Source: CAVXXB01 sp963765585 (GTDB taxonomy: Bacteria; Calditrichota; Calditrichia; JAJRVZ01). Taken from it: a stretch of DNA of 64,000 bases. The position numbers and the translations under genes are program-made. The notes beneath the pieces were generated by a model that had not been told where the DNA came from, made no database searches, and saw only the letters and a program-made list of their open reading frames with translations. How positions within the stretch are numbered: position 1 is the first letter of the stretch; every line of letters begins with the position of its first letter. Below are positions 36,826 through 45,602 of this stretch, one piece after another. Location of the stretch: contig CAVXXB010000011.1 of assembly GCA_963765585.1 (NCBI GenBank), positions 124,001 to 188,000 on the forward strand, read 5' to 3'.

Positions 36826-38765
36826 ATGAAAATCAGTTCAAATATATTCTGTCTGTTACTTCTCTTCTATTCGGCAACATCTGCTCAAAATGCTGCTATA
36901 CAGGTTCATACCCCCAGAATTATACTTGCCGGAGTTGCCTTCGACATGGAACGTAGAGATTCCAGGCACGGATGAAGTAATCAATAAAAAAGATACCACC
37001 GTAGCGATTTCAGGAATATCTGTAAAGATCGATGACAAAATTCAGCTAGTGGATAATATTCTTTTTATTGATGGCAAATCTGAAATAAAACAGGTGTATT
37101 TTGAGAAAAGTGGCAGTCATCGGGTTCATATACCAGATTTCGGGTTTGAAACCGGGATCAGAGTAATTCCTGGTTGGCTAAGTCTTTTACCTCCGTTGTT
37201 GGCAATTCTGCTTGCCCTGTGGCTACGCCAGGTACTGGTGGCACTGTTTGTCGGCATATGGACCGGGGCCACAATTATTTACGATTACAATGTGATAAAA
37301 GGATTTTTTTACAGCCTGACCGAATTCATAGGCACCGCACCCGCAGAGCCTGATAAAATGTCAATCATAATTTTTAGTCTCACTCTTGGTGGGATGATCG
37401 GTGTTATCTCCAAGATGGGGGGAACCCAGGGTATTGTTGAAAAACTGGCAAACTACGCATCAAATTCAAGGCGCGGACAACTGGTCACATGGCTGATGGG
37501 TGTATTTATATTTTTTGATGACTATGCCAACACCTTAATTGTCGGCAGTACTATGCGACCCTTGTCAGACAGGTTAAAAATAAGCCGGGAAAAATTGGCC
37601 TATCTTGTGGACTCTACTGCCGCACCGGTTGCCAATATTGCTGTCATTTCGACCTGGATTGGATTTGAGATTGGCCTCATTGCAGCTGCATTTTCAGTTC
37701 TTGGAATTTCTGATAATGCCTATATCACCTTCTTTAAAACCATTCCTTATAATTTTTATCCTATTTTTGCACTGGCCTTTGGATTAAGTATTGCGCTTAC
37801 CGGCCGTGATTTTGGTCCTATGCTCCAGGCAGAAAGGAGAGCCAGAAAAACAGGTGAGGTCTTGCGACCAGGATCCAGCCCCTTGTCCAGTCTGGATGCG
37901 AAAGAAATCACAGCAGATGAATCGGTCCCAAAAAGATGGTTTAATGGTGTGATTCCCATTGTAATTGTTATTTTAACCACGCTCGTTGGATTGTGGATAA
38001 CCGGAATTGAGAATTTTAAGGCAGGGGGTGGAGACAGACTCATCTATGGGAATTATCAGATACATGAGTGCTGTTATTGGTGCGTCAGACTCTTACTCTG
38101 TTTTGATGTGGGCCGCATTTTTGGGAAGTTTTTCAGCTATTGGATTATCAGTAGCACAGAAATTATTAACTCTTGAGCAGACGATCCAGGCCTGGATCGG
38201 CGGTGTCAAAGCCATGATAGTGGCCGCACTTATTTTAACAATGGCCTGGTCAATTGGTAATATTTGCGCAGAGATGAATACAGCCGGCTTTGTCGTTGAA
38301 ATTTCAAAAGATTATATCTCGGCACATTTTGTCCCATTACTCGCATTTCTGACCGCAGCATTGATAAGTTTTGCCACGGGAACTTCATGGGGTGTCATGG
38401 CAATACTTATGCCGATTGTTATTCCCATCGCCTATATTCTGCCCCAGTCAAGCCCGGACATTTCACTTGCGCACCAGCAGAGCCTCTTTTTAAGTACCAT
38501 TGCTTCGGTATTGGCAGGGGCCACATTTGGTGACCACTGTTCACCAATTTCTGATACGACCATCTTGTCCTCCATGGCAAGCAGCGCGGATCATATTGAC
38601 CACGTTCGTACGCAATTGCCATACGCCATAACAGGCGGATTAATCAGTATTTTTCTGGGATACATTCCCATCGGGTTTGGTATTAGTAATTGGATTATGT
38701 TGCCGCTGGGCCTTATTGCGGTATATCTGGTTGTTCGATTTATTGGAAAACCGGTTTCGGATTAG
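36826..38765 (+). CDS. NhaC-type Na+/H+ antiporter with a periplasmic N-terminal domain, two frameshifts
   Basis: Signal peptide MKISSNIFCLLLFYSATSAQ starts at 36826 in one frame (stop at 36976); the mature frame begins in the next register at about 36945-36950 (DVEIPGTDEV after removing one A of GGAAC). A beta-rich domain of about 90 residues precedes ten or more membrane helices (RVIPGWLSLLPPLLAILLALWLRQ; LGGMIGVISKMGGTQ; IFFDDYANTLIVG; VDSTAAPVANIAVISTW). A second extra base in GGGGG at about 38024-38028 throws it out of frame again; the rest (SSMGIIRYMSAVIGASDSYSVL ... TFGDHCSPISDTTI) is complete to 38765. Both shifts are one extra base. Sodium or organic-anion antiport in the inner membrane. 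Confidence 0.88.
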
Positions 38766-39496
38766 CAAAATTTGGCAAGCAAACGCCGGTACATCGCCGT
38801 ATCGATATATTTATACAAATGTAGTTTTTTAGTAATCCAGCAGCACTTCCAGTATAACCACTTACTACTCCCATTGGGGCGTGTTTTTAATGGTCGTGGG
38901 ATTATTGCGGTTAAGCGGACCATTTCTTCGGTAGATAAGTTGGCGACCGACTTGCCAAAATAATAACGTGATGCCGCCTCCACACCAAAAATGCCCGGGC
39001 CGAACTCAATAATATTCAGATATAAATGAAAAATTCTGTTTTTTGTGAGTGTGCTTTCGATTTCCTGGGTAATAAAATATTCCCGGATCTTACGAAAAAC
39101 TGATCTTGAAGTGGACAAGTATAAATTTTTTGCAAGTTGTTGTGAGATTGTGCTTCCACCGCGAACCACTTCTCCCTCTTCCCAGTTTTTTTTGAATGCT
39201 TCCTTGAGTTCAGTCAGATCGACTCCCTCATGATTGTAGAAATTTGCATCTTCCGTAATACGTACCGTGCGTTTGAATAATTTGGGAATAGTGGAAAACC
39301 GAACCCATTTCTGACGAATTCTTATTTTTCTACCTGCTTCTTCCGCTTCATGAAGCCTTTGTTGAATAATAGCGGTTGTTTCAGGGTTATTACTAATCAG
39401 GTAGGCAACATCCGGTATGGATAAATAAATCCATATAATCGAGATGATGATTATAAGAACAAAAAGTATAACAATTCGAAAAGTCCATTTCAACAT
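38762..39496 (-). CDS. mtgA: Monofunctional biosynthetic peptidoglycan transglycosylase
   Basis: 244 residues. One N-terminal membrane helix, then a GT51 domain with the catalytic ITEDANFYNHEG and second motif GGSTISQQLAKNLY, and FHLYLNIIEFGPGIFGVEAAS. Polymerises lipid II in the periplasm. Convergent with nhaC; the ends overlap by four bases. The C-terminal basic stretch ends in LLAKFC. The only lipid-II polymerase in the window, while the PBP4-type carboxypeptidase is at 45603. Confidence 0.92.
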   Translation of the reverse strand: MLKWTFRIVILFVLIIIISIIWIYLSIPDVAYLISNNPETTAIIQQRLHEAEEAGRKIRIRQKWVRFSTIPKLFKRTVRITEDANFYNHEGVDLTELKEAFKKNWEEGEVVRGGSTISQQLAKNLYLSTSRSVFRKIREYFITQEIESTLTKNRIFHLYLNIIEFGPGIFGVEAASRYYFGKSVANLSTEEMVRLTAIIPRPLKTRPNGSSKWLYWKCCWITKKLHLYKYIDTAMYRRLLAKFC

Positions 39497-39509
39497 GATA
39501 GATCGGGTC

Positions 39510-40499
39510 TCAGAAGGAAATCAAATCTGCGGCAAAAGGAAACACGCCAAAAATACCGCCGGTATGGATAAACAGAATATTCTTATAGTTCAACCGCTTT
39601 TGCTCAAGTTCAGTTTTAAGCCCATAAAATGCTTTTGCAGAATACACAGGATCGAGAACGATCCCTTCGCTGGCGGCAAATTGATGTATTATCTCTTTGA
39701 TATCCGGATTAATTTTACCATAGCCATCGCCAACAAATCCATCTATAATTTGAATTTCCTCATCCGAAACATTCAATTCCATTGCATATTTCTTTTCAAA
39801 ATTTTTAACGATGCCGCTAATTTTGTTTCTAAAATAGTCAGCGTCATCACATACATTAACTGAAAGTATTTCAATATCACTGGACATCATTTTTTTTCCG
39901 ATGAGTAAACCGGCATGCGTCCCTCCGGAGCCCGTTGCCACCGCAATTGCATCAAAATGCAGATGATATTTTTTTATCTGATCAAGTATTTCCGAAAAGC
40001 ATGCGATATATCCCCAGGCGCCTGTGGCATTTGAGCCACCCTCCGGAATTATATAACATGTTTGGTTATCAGCTTCCACTACCTCAGAATACTCTTCCAT
40101 AATGTGATCAATCTTCAGGTATTCTTCTGCTGTTACATATTTAATTATAACCCCGGCAAGTATATTTAACAACAAATTACCGGTCATTTCACCATCGGGA
40201 TTTCCACGTAAAAACAGGGTGCATTGCATTTGTTTTTTTGCCGCCATGAATGCGGTGGTCCGGCAGTGATTTGATTGTATTCCGCCACATGTGATGAGGT
40301 GCGTTGCTTTTCTGTCAAGTGCATCGGCAATTAAGAAATCAAGTTTACGTACTTTGTTCCCACTTAATTCAACGCCGGTATAATCATCTCTTTTTAGCCA
40401 AATTTTGTGATCATTCAGATGTTTAAAATAATTATTAATAGGAATTATTGGAGTGTGACTGTGTGTTAATTGAAGGGAATTTGGGAAATTAACTTTCAT
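39510..40499 (-). CDS. D-cysteine desulfhydrase / ACC deaminase-like PLP enzyme
   Basis: 329 residues from the ATG at 40499 (a longer frame begins at 40541 but overlaps the upstream gene by 29 bases). Tryptophan-synthase-beta fold with the PLP lysine in ELSGNKVRKLDF, the ITCGGIQSNHCRTTA loop and the TGSGGTHAGLLIGKK loop. The family includes D-cysteine desulfhydrase and ACC deaminase; the first is more usual in bacteria outside rhizosphere lineages. The upstream sequence gives only a weak ribosome site. Fourteen bases behind the cytochrome-like gene. Confidence 0.8.
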   Translation of the reverse strand: MKVNFPNSLQLTHSHTPIIPINNYFKHLNDHKIWLKRDDYTGVELSGNKVRKLDFLIADALDRKATHLITCGGIQSNHCRTTAFMAAKKQMQCTLFLRGNPDGEMTGNLLLNILAGVIIKYVTAEEYLKIDHIMEEYSEVVEADNQTCYIIPEGGSNATGAWGYIACFSEILDQIKKYHLHFDAIAVATGSGGTHAGLLIGKKMMSSDIEILSVNVCDDADYFRNKISGIVKNFEKKYAMELNVSDEEIQIIDGFVGDGYGKINPDIKEIIHQFAASEGIVLDPVYSAKAFYGLKTELEQKRLNYKNILFIHTGGIFGVFPFAADLISF

Positions 40500-40512
40500 A
40501 TGCTTGAGATCA

Positions 40513-40962
40513 TTATTCCGAGGAGAAAACGGCACCCTCATCTATCCAAACTTTGACACCATTTATATTATTTGAATTGAGGAATGGTCCATTTAGAGGC
40601 ATCCTGGGTGTTTCGAGCAAATTATCCAACAGTACACGGTATAGAAAGCTGGTACTGCCACTACCGGGAACCACAAGTTTTTCCGCTCCAAATTCACCAG
40701 TAACCCAATGAGTTACAATTTCAGTATAATTGGTAATGTCCAGGCCGCCAGCTTTATCTGATGGATTATGGCATCCGCTATTCGAGCCACATTTGGCAAT
40801 AAGCATGGGGCCAACATCATCAGTATAGGTTAAATTACTGTCGGGTAGAACAAATTCTTTGTCTTGTGGATTTGTTCCATTATCTTTACAAGCATATGAA
40901 AAAACTGTAAGCAACAGTAAAACACTGAGTGGTATAAAGAAAAAATGAATTATTTTTTGCAT
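40513..40962 (-). CDS. Cytochrome c-like lipoprotein with an atypical haem motif
   Basis: 149 residues. Lipobox FSYAC (C25) after a hydrophobic signal. The expected CxxCH is C58-G-S-N-S-G-C64-H65, five residues between cysteines instead of two. A distal-methionine candidate is PRMPLN, as in Planctomycete-type cytochrome c domains, where CX4CH forms are known. Haem binding is therefore plausible but unproven. Also has the FLYRVLLDNLLETPRMP pattern seen in such families. Periplasmic, membrane-anchored. Confidence 0.7.
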   Translation of the reverse strand: MQKIIHFFFIPLSVLLLLTVFSYACKDNGTNPQDKEFVLPDSNLTYTDDVGPMLIAKCGSNSGCHNPSDKAGGLDITNYTEIVTHWVTGEFGAEKLVVPGSGSTSFLYRVLLDNLLETPRMPLNGPFLNSNNINGVKVWIDEGAVFSSE

Positions 40963-41095
40963 ACTTATATTATAAATCTTTAATTTAACAATAGTTATAA
41001 TGCTTGAATAATCAGAGCATTTTTAGTATTTTACACTGAAACTTACTATTTTTGTTCCCTAAATTCAACCCGGTACAAATTCATAAGGGCGATAC

Positions 41096-42616
41096 ATGAG
41101 CGAAAACAAGCCAGCACGCATATTGATCGTCGAGGACCATACAGAAATGCTGCAGGTCTTACGAAAATTTCTTACTGAAAAAGGCTATGAGATTTTTGAG
41201 GCGGGCACCGGTGAATCTGCATTGGAAATGATCGAGTCAGAAAGTCCTGACATTATTCTATTGGACATCATGCTGCCAGGAATATCAGGGGTTGAGGTCA
41301 CAAAAAAACTCAGGACCGAAAATGTAAACGGCCAGTATATCCCCATACTTATGCTCACGGCTAAAAGTGAGATTAAAGATGTCATTGCCGGTCTTGAAGT
41401 CGGAGCCGATGATTATATTATTAAACCGTTTAGCTTTGATGAATTAATTGCGAGAGTCAATTCTGCCATTCGAATTAAGAATCTTAACGAAAGTCTGCGG
41501 ACCAAATCGATAGAATTAGAAAATGCCAACCAAAAAATATATCAGTTAAATCAAACCTTAATTGAAAAGAACAAAGAACTTCGCAAAAAAATATATGATT
41601 TAAGAAACATTTTTGATATTTCCTTAGAATTGCATTCAATACTTGATGTGGAACGATTAATCAATTCGGCCCTGCTATCCATGATCGGAAAGTTTAGTTG
41701 TAAGAGTGCACTTTTTCTGCACTCACCAAAAAAGAATGAACAGAGGTTATCTGTATTCAATTCCAAAGGATTCTACAAATCAGAAGTTGAGAATCTGATA
41801 CTGGAGAAAAGCGACCCATTGGTGCACCATCTCTATGAAAATCAGAAACCGCTGCCGATGGATCATCTTCCCGATGATATATCGGGTTCGGCCGGAGTCA
41901 GATCTTTAAAAGAAATAAACATAGAACTCGTCTCACCTATAAAAATCCTTCATAATAATTCCGAAGCTTTAATCTGTCTTGGTCAGCGCGTCAATGACCG
42001 GCCTTACACAGAGAATGAACTGGAACTGCTGATTACAATAAATAACATTGTCTCCATTGCCATTTCGAATGCGGCCTTGTATGACGAAGTGATTCAACTT
42101 TCGTATACCGATGGCATGACAGACTTGCATAATTACCGTTATTTTGAAATGCGTCTCCGTGAGGAAGTGCTCCGGCACGCACGGAATAAGCAGGATGTGT
42201 CCCTTATCATTCTTGATGTAGATTTCTTTAAAAACTATAATGATACTTTGGGACATCAGGCTGGTGATGAAGTATTAAAAACATTAGGTAAGATTTTAAA
42301 AGATACTGTTCGTGAAAATGATATTGTTGCCCGGTACGGCGGCGAAGAGTTTGCTGTAATTCTTCCAGGTGTAAGCCGTGACGGTGTCGTCATCCTGGCC
42401 GAACGTCTTCGTGAACTTGTGGAAAAAACCGCATTTGCAAATCAGGAAGTGCAACCTTCCGGCAATTTAACTATTAGTGTTGGCACAGCGTCATTGCCGC
42501 TGGATGCGCATGAGGTGAAAGATTTGATTTATAAAGCAGATACCTCCTTATATGCAGCCAAACATGGCGGACGAAACCTTGTCGTCCAGTATTCAACCGA
42601 CTTAACGTCCTTCTGA
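41096..42616 (+). CDS. Response regulator with GAF-like and GGDEF domains (diguanylate cyclase)
   Basis: 506 residues. REC domain first (acidic patch EDH near 13, phospho-acceptor D57, KPFS around 109), a coiled-coil linker of about 45 residues, a GAF-like domain (ILDVERLINSALLSMIG to SIAISNAALYDE), then GGDEF with active site G415-GEEF. The I-site RxxD (RENDIVARYGGEEF) is five residues before it, so product inhibition by c-di-GMP is expected. No sensor kinase lies adjacent on the same strand. Four bases before bshA. Confidence 0.93.
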   Translation: MSENKPARILIVEDHTEMLQVLRKFLTEKGYEIFEAGTGESALEMIESESPDIILLDIMLPGISGVEVTKKLRTENVNGQYIPILMLTAKSEIKDVIAGLEVGADDYIIKPFSFDELIARVNSAIRIKNLNESLRTKSIELENANQKIYQLNQTLIEKNKELRKKIYDLRNIFDISLELHSILDVERLINSALLSMIGKFSCKSALFLHSPKKNEQRLSVFNSKGFYKSEVENLILEKSDPLVHHLYENQKPLPMDHLPDDISGSAGVRSLKEINIELVSPIKILHNNSEALICLGQRVNDRPYTENELELLITINNIVSIAISNAALYDEVIQLSYTDGMTDLHNYRYFEMRLREEVLRHARNKQDVSLIILDVDFFKNYNDTLGHQAGDEVLKTLGKILKDTVRENDIVARYGGEEFAVILPGVSRDGVVILAERLRELVEKTAFANQEVQPSGNLTISVGTASLPLDAHEVKDLIYKADTSLYAAKHGGRNLVVQYSTDLTSF

Positions 42617-42619
42617 TTT

Positions 42620-43741
42620 ATGAAAATTGGTATTACCTGTTATCCGACCTATGGAGGTAGTGGTGTAGTTGCTACCGAATTGGGTAAGGAACTGGCCGAA
42701 CGTGGTTTTGAAGTCCATTTTATTGCCTACGCACTTCCCTATCGTTTAAATGTATTATCAGCAAATATATTTTTTCATGAAGTTGAAGTATTACAATATC
42801 CGCTTTTTGAATACCCCCCGTATTCCCTGTCACTTGCTTCAAAAATGGCAGAAGTTATTGAACACCACAATCTGGATTTATTGCATGTTCATTATGCCAT
42901 TCCACACGCAACCAGCGCATATCTGGCAAAGCAACTATTAAAAGATAAAGATTTTAAAGTAATCACAACATTACATGGAACTGATATTACTCTGCTTGGC
43001 AGTGATCCATCATTTTTAAAAATTACCCAGTTTAGTATTGAAGAAAGTTCCGGAGTCACGGCTGTCTCCCAATATTTAAAGGAAGAAACCAGACGTGTCT
43101 TCGGCATAAAAAAAGAGGTTGAGGTTATTCCAAATTTTATTCCTTTTAGTATTAAAACCCCGATTAACCGGACAGAATTGAGAAGACAATTTGGTAATGA
43201 TGATGAATTTATCATTACCCATATCTCAAATTTCAGACCTGTGAAAAGAATATCCGATGTGATACTCACTGCGGAGCAAGTTTTAAAATCAAAAAAAATC
43301 AAAGTCCTCATGGTGGGAGATGGACCGGAACGTTATAAAGCAGAAGAGCAATGCCGCGAGGCAAAGATCTGTGACCGTGTTTTATTTTTAGGTAAACAGG
43401 AGAATATTACGGATATTTTATCTATCACAGATACGGTGCTACTACCCAGCGGATCAGAAAGTTTTGGTCTGGTTGCTTTGGAATCGATGGCATTCGGAAT
43501 TCCGGTTGTCACGACCAATGCCGGCGGACTACCCGAAGTAAATATTGATGGTGAAACCGGTTTTACTGCAAATGTGGGAGATATTGATGGTTTTACCAAT
43601 GCAATATTAAAAATAATAAATAATCCGGACCTGGCCAGAAAACTGGGCCAAAATGCAGCACAGATATCAAGAGAAAAATTTGCAGCAGAAAAAATAATTC
43701 CACAATACATTGACTACTATAAAAAAATATTAAGTGGATAA
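42620..43741 (+). CDS. bshA: N-acetyl-alpha-D-glucosaminyl L-malate synthase (bacillithiol pathway)
   Basis: 373 residues of a GT4 glycosyltransferase with the BshA N-terminus KIGITCYPTYGGSGVVATELG and its conserved YALPYRL. The donor site SGSESFGLVALESMAFG is near the C-terminus. Condenses UDP-GlcNAc with L-malate, first step of bacillithiol. The second-step gene bshB1 is 19 kb away. The start is three bases after the diguanylate cyclase stop, and the end overlaps the phosphodiesterase by eight bases. Confidence 0.93.
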   Translation: MKIGITCYPTYGGSGVVATELGKELAERGFEVHFIAYALPYRLNVLSANIFFHEVEVLQYPLFEYPPYSLSLASKMAEVIEHHNLDLLHVHYAIPHATSAYLAKQLLKDKDFKVITTLHGTDITLLGSDPSFLKITQFSIEESSGVTAVSQYLKEETRRVFGIKKEVEVIPNFIPFSIKTPINRTELRRQFGNDDEFIITHISNFRPVKRISDVILTAEQVLKSKKIKVLMVGDGPERYKAEEQCREAKICDRVLFLGKQENITDILSITDTVLLPSGSESFGLVALESMAFGIPVVTTNAGGLPEVNIDGETGFTANVGDIDGFTNAILKIINNPDLARKLGQNAAQISREKFAAEKIIPQYIDYYKKILSG

Positions 43742-44462
43742 GACGCCATTAATCATAACCCATCGTGGTGATCGTGAGCATGGAATTGAAAACACATCGC
43801 ATGCCATCCAGCTGGCGATCAATCAGGGTGCAAACGCAATTGAAACCGATATACGACAAAGTGGCAGCGGGGAAATTATGGTATTTCATGACTTTTCCTT
43901 GCGCCGAATGTTCAATCGGCCCGGATATATTGGGAAAACCCTGCTTAAAGATCTGAAAACCTTCCCCTATGTAAACAATATCGATCAGAATGAATACTAT
44001 ATAGAAACATTGGAATCATTTTTAGATCGATTTGGGAAATCTTATCCTATAAACCTGGATGCAAAAACAATTCATTTTTTTGATTTTAAGTTTGCCGATA
44101 AAATTTGTGCCATAATACGCAATCAAAATTTATATGATCAGGTATGGATATCCTGTTTTAATCCATTTTTACTGCAAATATTGAAAATAAGAGATAAAAA
44201 AATTCGTACCGGATATCTGTTTCAAAGAACTTCATGGATACATACAACCTATGATCTGATATCTTATAGCGATGCCTGGCATCCCAGTCACCGGATTCTG
44301 ACGGAAGGGCTGGTAAAAAGAGCAAAAAAATATGATAAGAAACTATTTATCTGGACTGTAAATGAAGATGATGTGATAAAAAAAGTACTGCAATTCCCTG
44401 TGGACGGTATTATTACAGATAATGTTCCGCGTGTAAAAAATTGGATTGAGACTAAATCCTAA
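43734..44462 (+). CDS. Glycerophosphodiester phosphodiesterase
   Basis: 242 residues. HRG (H10) with E19, the acid pair in AIETDIRQSG, and HDF (H52-D53 area) are the GDPD metal and catalytic residues. The C-terminal VKRAKKYDKKLFIWTVNEDD is the family signature. Hydrolyses glycerophosphodiesters to glycerol-3-phosphate and alcohol. No signal peptide, so cytoplasmic. Overlaps bshA by eight bases; convergent with the macro gene (four-base overlap). Confidence 0.92.
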   Translation: MDKTPLIITHRGDREHGIENTSHAIQLAINQGANAIETDIRQSGSGEIMVFHDFSLRRMFNRPGYIGKTLLKDLKTFPYVNNIDQNEYYIETLESFLDRFGKSYPINLDAKTIHFFDFKFADKICAIIRNQNLYDQVWISCFNPFLLQILKIRDKKIRTGYLFQRTSWIHTTYDLISYSDAWHPSHRILTEGLVKRAKKYDKKLFIWTVNEDDVIKKVLQFPVDGIITDNVPRVKNWIETKS

Positions 44463-44989
44463 GTTAACTGCTTAAGCGTTGTAAGAAAAACCTCATAATT
44501 ATCCTGCCCCCAAAGACAGAAAACGACTTCTTCCAGTTGACTGGGTCTCTTAAGGTATTCAACCGTCACCGTGAGCATTATCTCAGCACATTTATCAATT
44601 GGAAACCCAAATTCGCCTGTGCTTATTGCGGGAAAAGCGATAGATTTAAGTTTGTACTCAGAAGCCAGAAGCAGACTGTTCATTGTTGCATTTCGAAGTT
44701 TGGATTCTTCGTCACCTTCACCCATCCTGGGGCCTACCGCATGTATCACCTTATTGGCCTTCAGGTTGCCCGCTCCGGTCATTATGGCACCGCCAACATA
44801 TGTTCCACCCAACTTATCACATTCCTCCTGTATACCGGGACCCCCTTTTTCACTTATGGCACCGGCAACTCCGGACCCCAGAATTAGTTGAGTATTTGCT
44901 GCATTCACAATGGCATCGACCTCGAGATCTGTAATATCTCCTTCAACCAGGCGAATAGTGGTATCATTTATCTGAAATTTATCACTCAT
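44459..44989 (-). CDS. Macro-domain protein (O-acetyl-ADP-ribose deacetylase family)
   Basis: 176 residues, a lone macro domain. Conserved blocks: VDAIVNAANTQLILGSGVAGAI, HAVGPRM, and FPAISTGEFGFPIDK. Removes ADP-ribose or acetyl from ADP-ribose derivatives. It overlaps the STAS gene by four bases, so the pair is co-translated. Whether it acts on nucleic-acid or protein ADP-ribose is unknown. Confidence 0.93.
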   Translation of the reverse strand: MSDKFQINDTTIRLVEGDITDLEVDAIVNAANTQLILGSGVAGAISEKGGPGIQEECDKLGGTYVGGAIMTGAGNLKANKVIHAVGPRMGEGDEESKLRNATMNSLLLASEYKLKSIAFPAISTGEFGFPIDKCAEIMLTVTVEYLKRPSQLEEVVFCLWGQDNYEVFLTTLKQLT

Positions 44990-45408
44990 AATTTATTTTC
45001 CATTTTATTAGAAGCATCATTTAAAAATTTAAAATTATCGATAGCTTTATCTGTAGTAGCAAATATTTTAAATATTTTATTCATATAGGTAACTTCAAAA
45101 ACGTTTTTAACCTGCGGATTTAACTGGCAAAGCGATATTCCACCATTATTTTCAAGAGCTGCCTTATGTCCGGCAAGCAATGCACCCAAAAAAGAACTAT
45201 CGGTAAATTCAACTTCATTCAGATTAACCACAATCTGATTATTGCCACGGTCTATCTCAGATAGTAACCGTTCCTTTAATTGATCCGCAATATTAACGGT
45301 CGCCTTGGCAAAAGAGACGGTTAATAGAAGAATACCATCAACCACTGTGGTTTGAAAATCCAATTTTTCTCCAGAAAAATGACGTGAGTCGGCTCCTGAG
45401 GAAAACAT
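44986..45408 (-). CDS. STAS-domain anti-sigma factor antagonist
   Basis: 140 residues with a STAS fold: LLTVSFAKATVNI, VVNLNEVEFTDSSFLGALLAG. Predicted phosphorylation Ser S71 or S72 in TDSSFLG. A partner-switching kinase is not in the window. N-terminal 20 and C-terminal 25 residues lie outside the domain. Coupled to the macro-domain gene. Confidence 0.85.
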   Translation of the reverse strand: MFSSGADSRHFSGEKLDFQTTVVDGILLLTVSFAKATVNIADQLKERLLSEIDRGNNQIVVNLNEVEFTDSSFLGALLAGHKAALENNGGISLCQLNPQVKNVFEVTYMNKIFKIFATTDKAIDNFKFLNDASNKMENKL

Positions 45409-45465
45409 ACGAAAATTTGTGATATGAGGGAAAGTAAATTTTGAGAAAACGAAGAAAAGTATACT

Positions 45466-45560
45466 TTAAGGTTAGGAGTTAGGGATTAAGGATGAGGGAT
45501 TAGAGATTAGAGATTAGAGAGTTAGAAGTTAAAAGTTAGGAGTTAAAGATTGAAGATCAA
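45466..45560 (+). repeat. TTAGGAGTTAG word array
   Basis: Words GGTTAGGAGTTAGGGATTAAGGATG, then GGATTAGAG x3 and GTTAGAAG, GTTAGGAG (given as short words). Same family as 3748-3792 on the other strand. Lies between the STAS and carboxypeptidase genes. Confidence 0.8.
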
Positions 45561-45602
45561 AAAATTCCGGGTCAAGATCCTACTTGTTCGGTTAAATGAA
45601 AG

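Noticed and set aside
44090..44110. GCCGATAA as a FliA-type -10 box
   Set aside because: It is inside the GDPD coding sequence with no matching -35.
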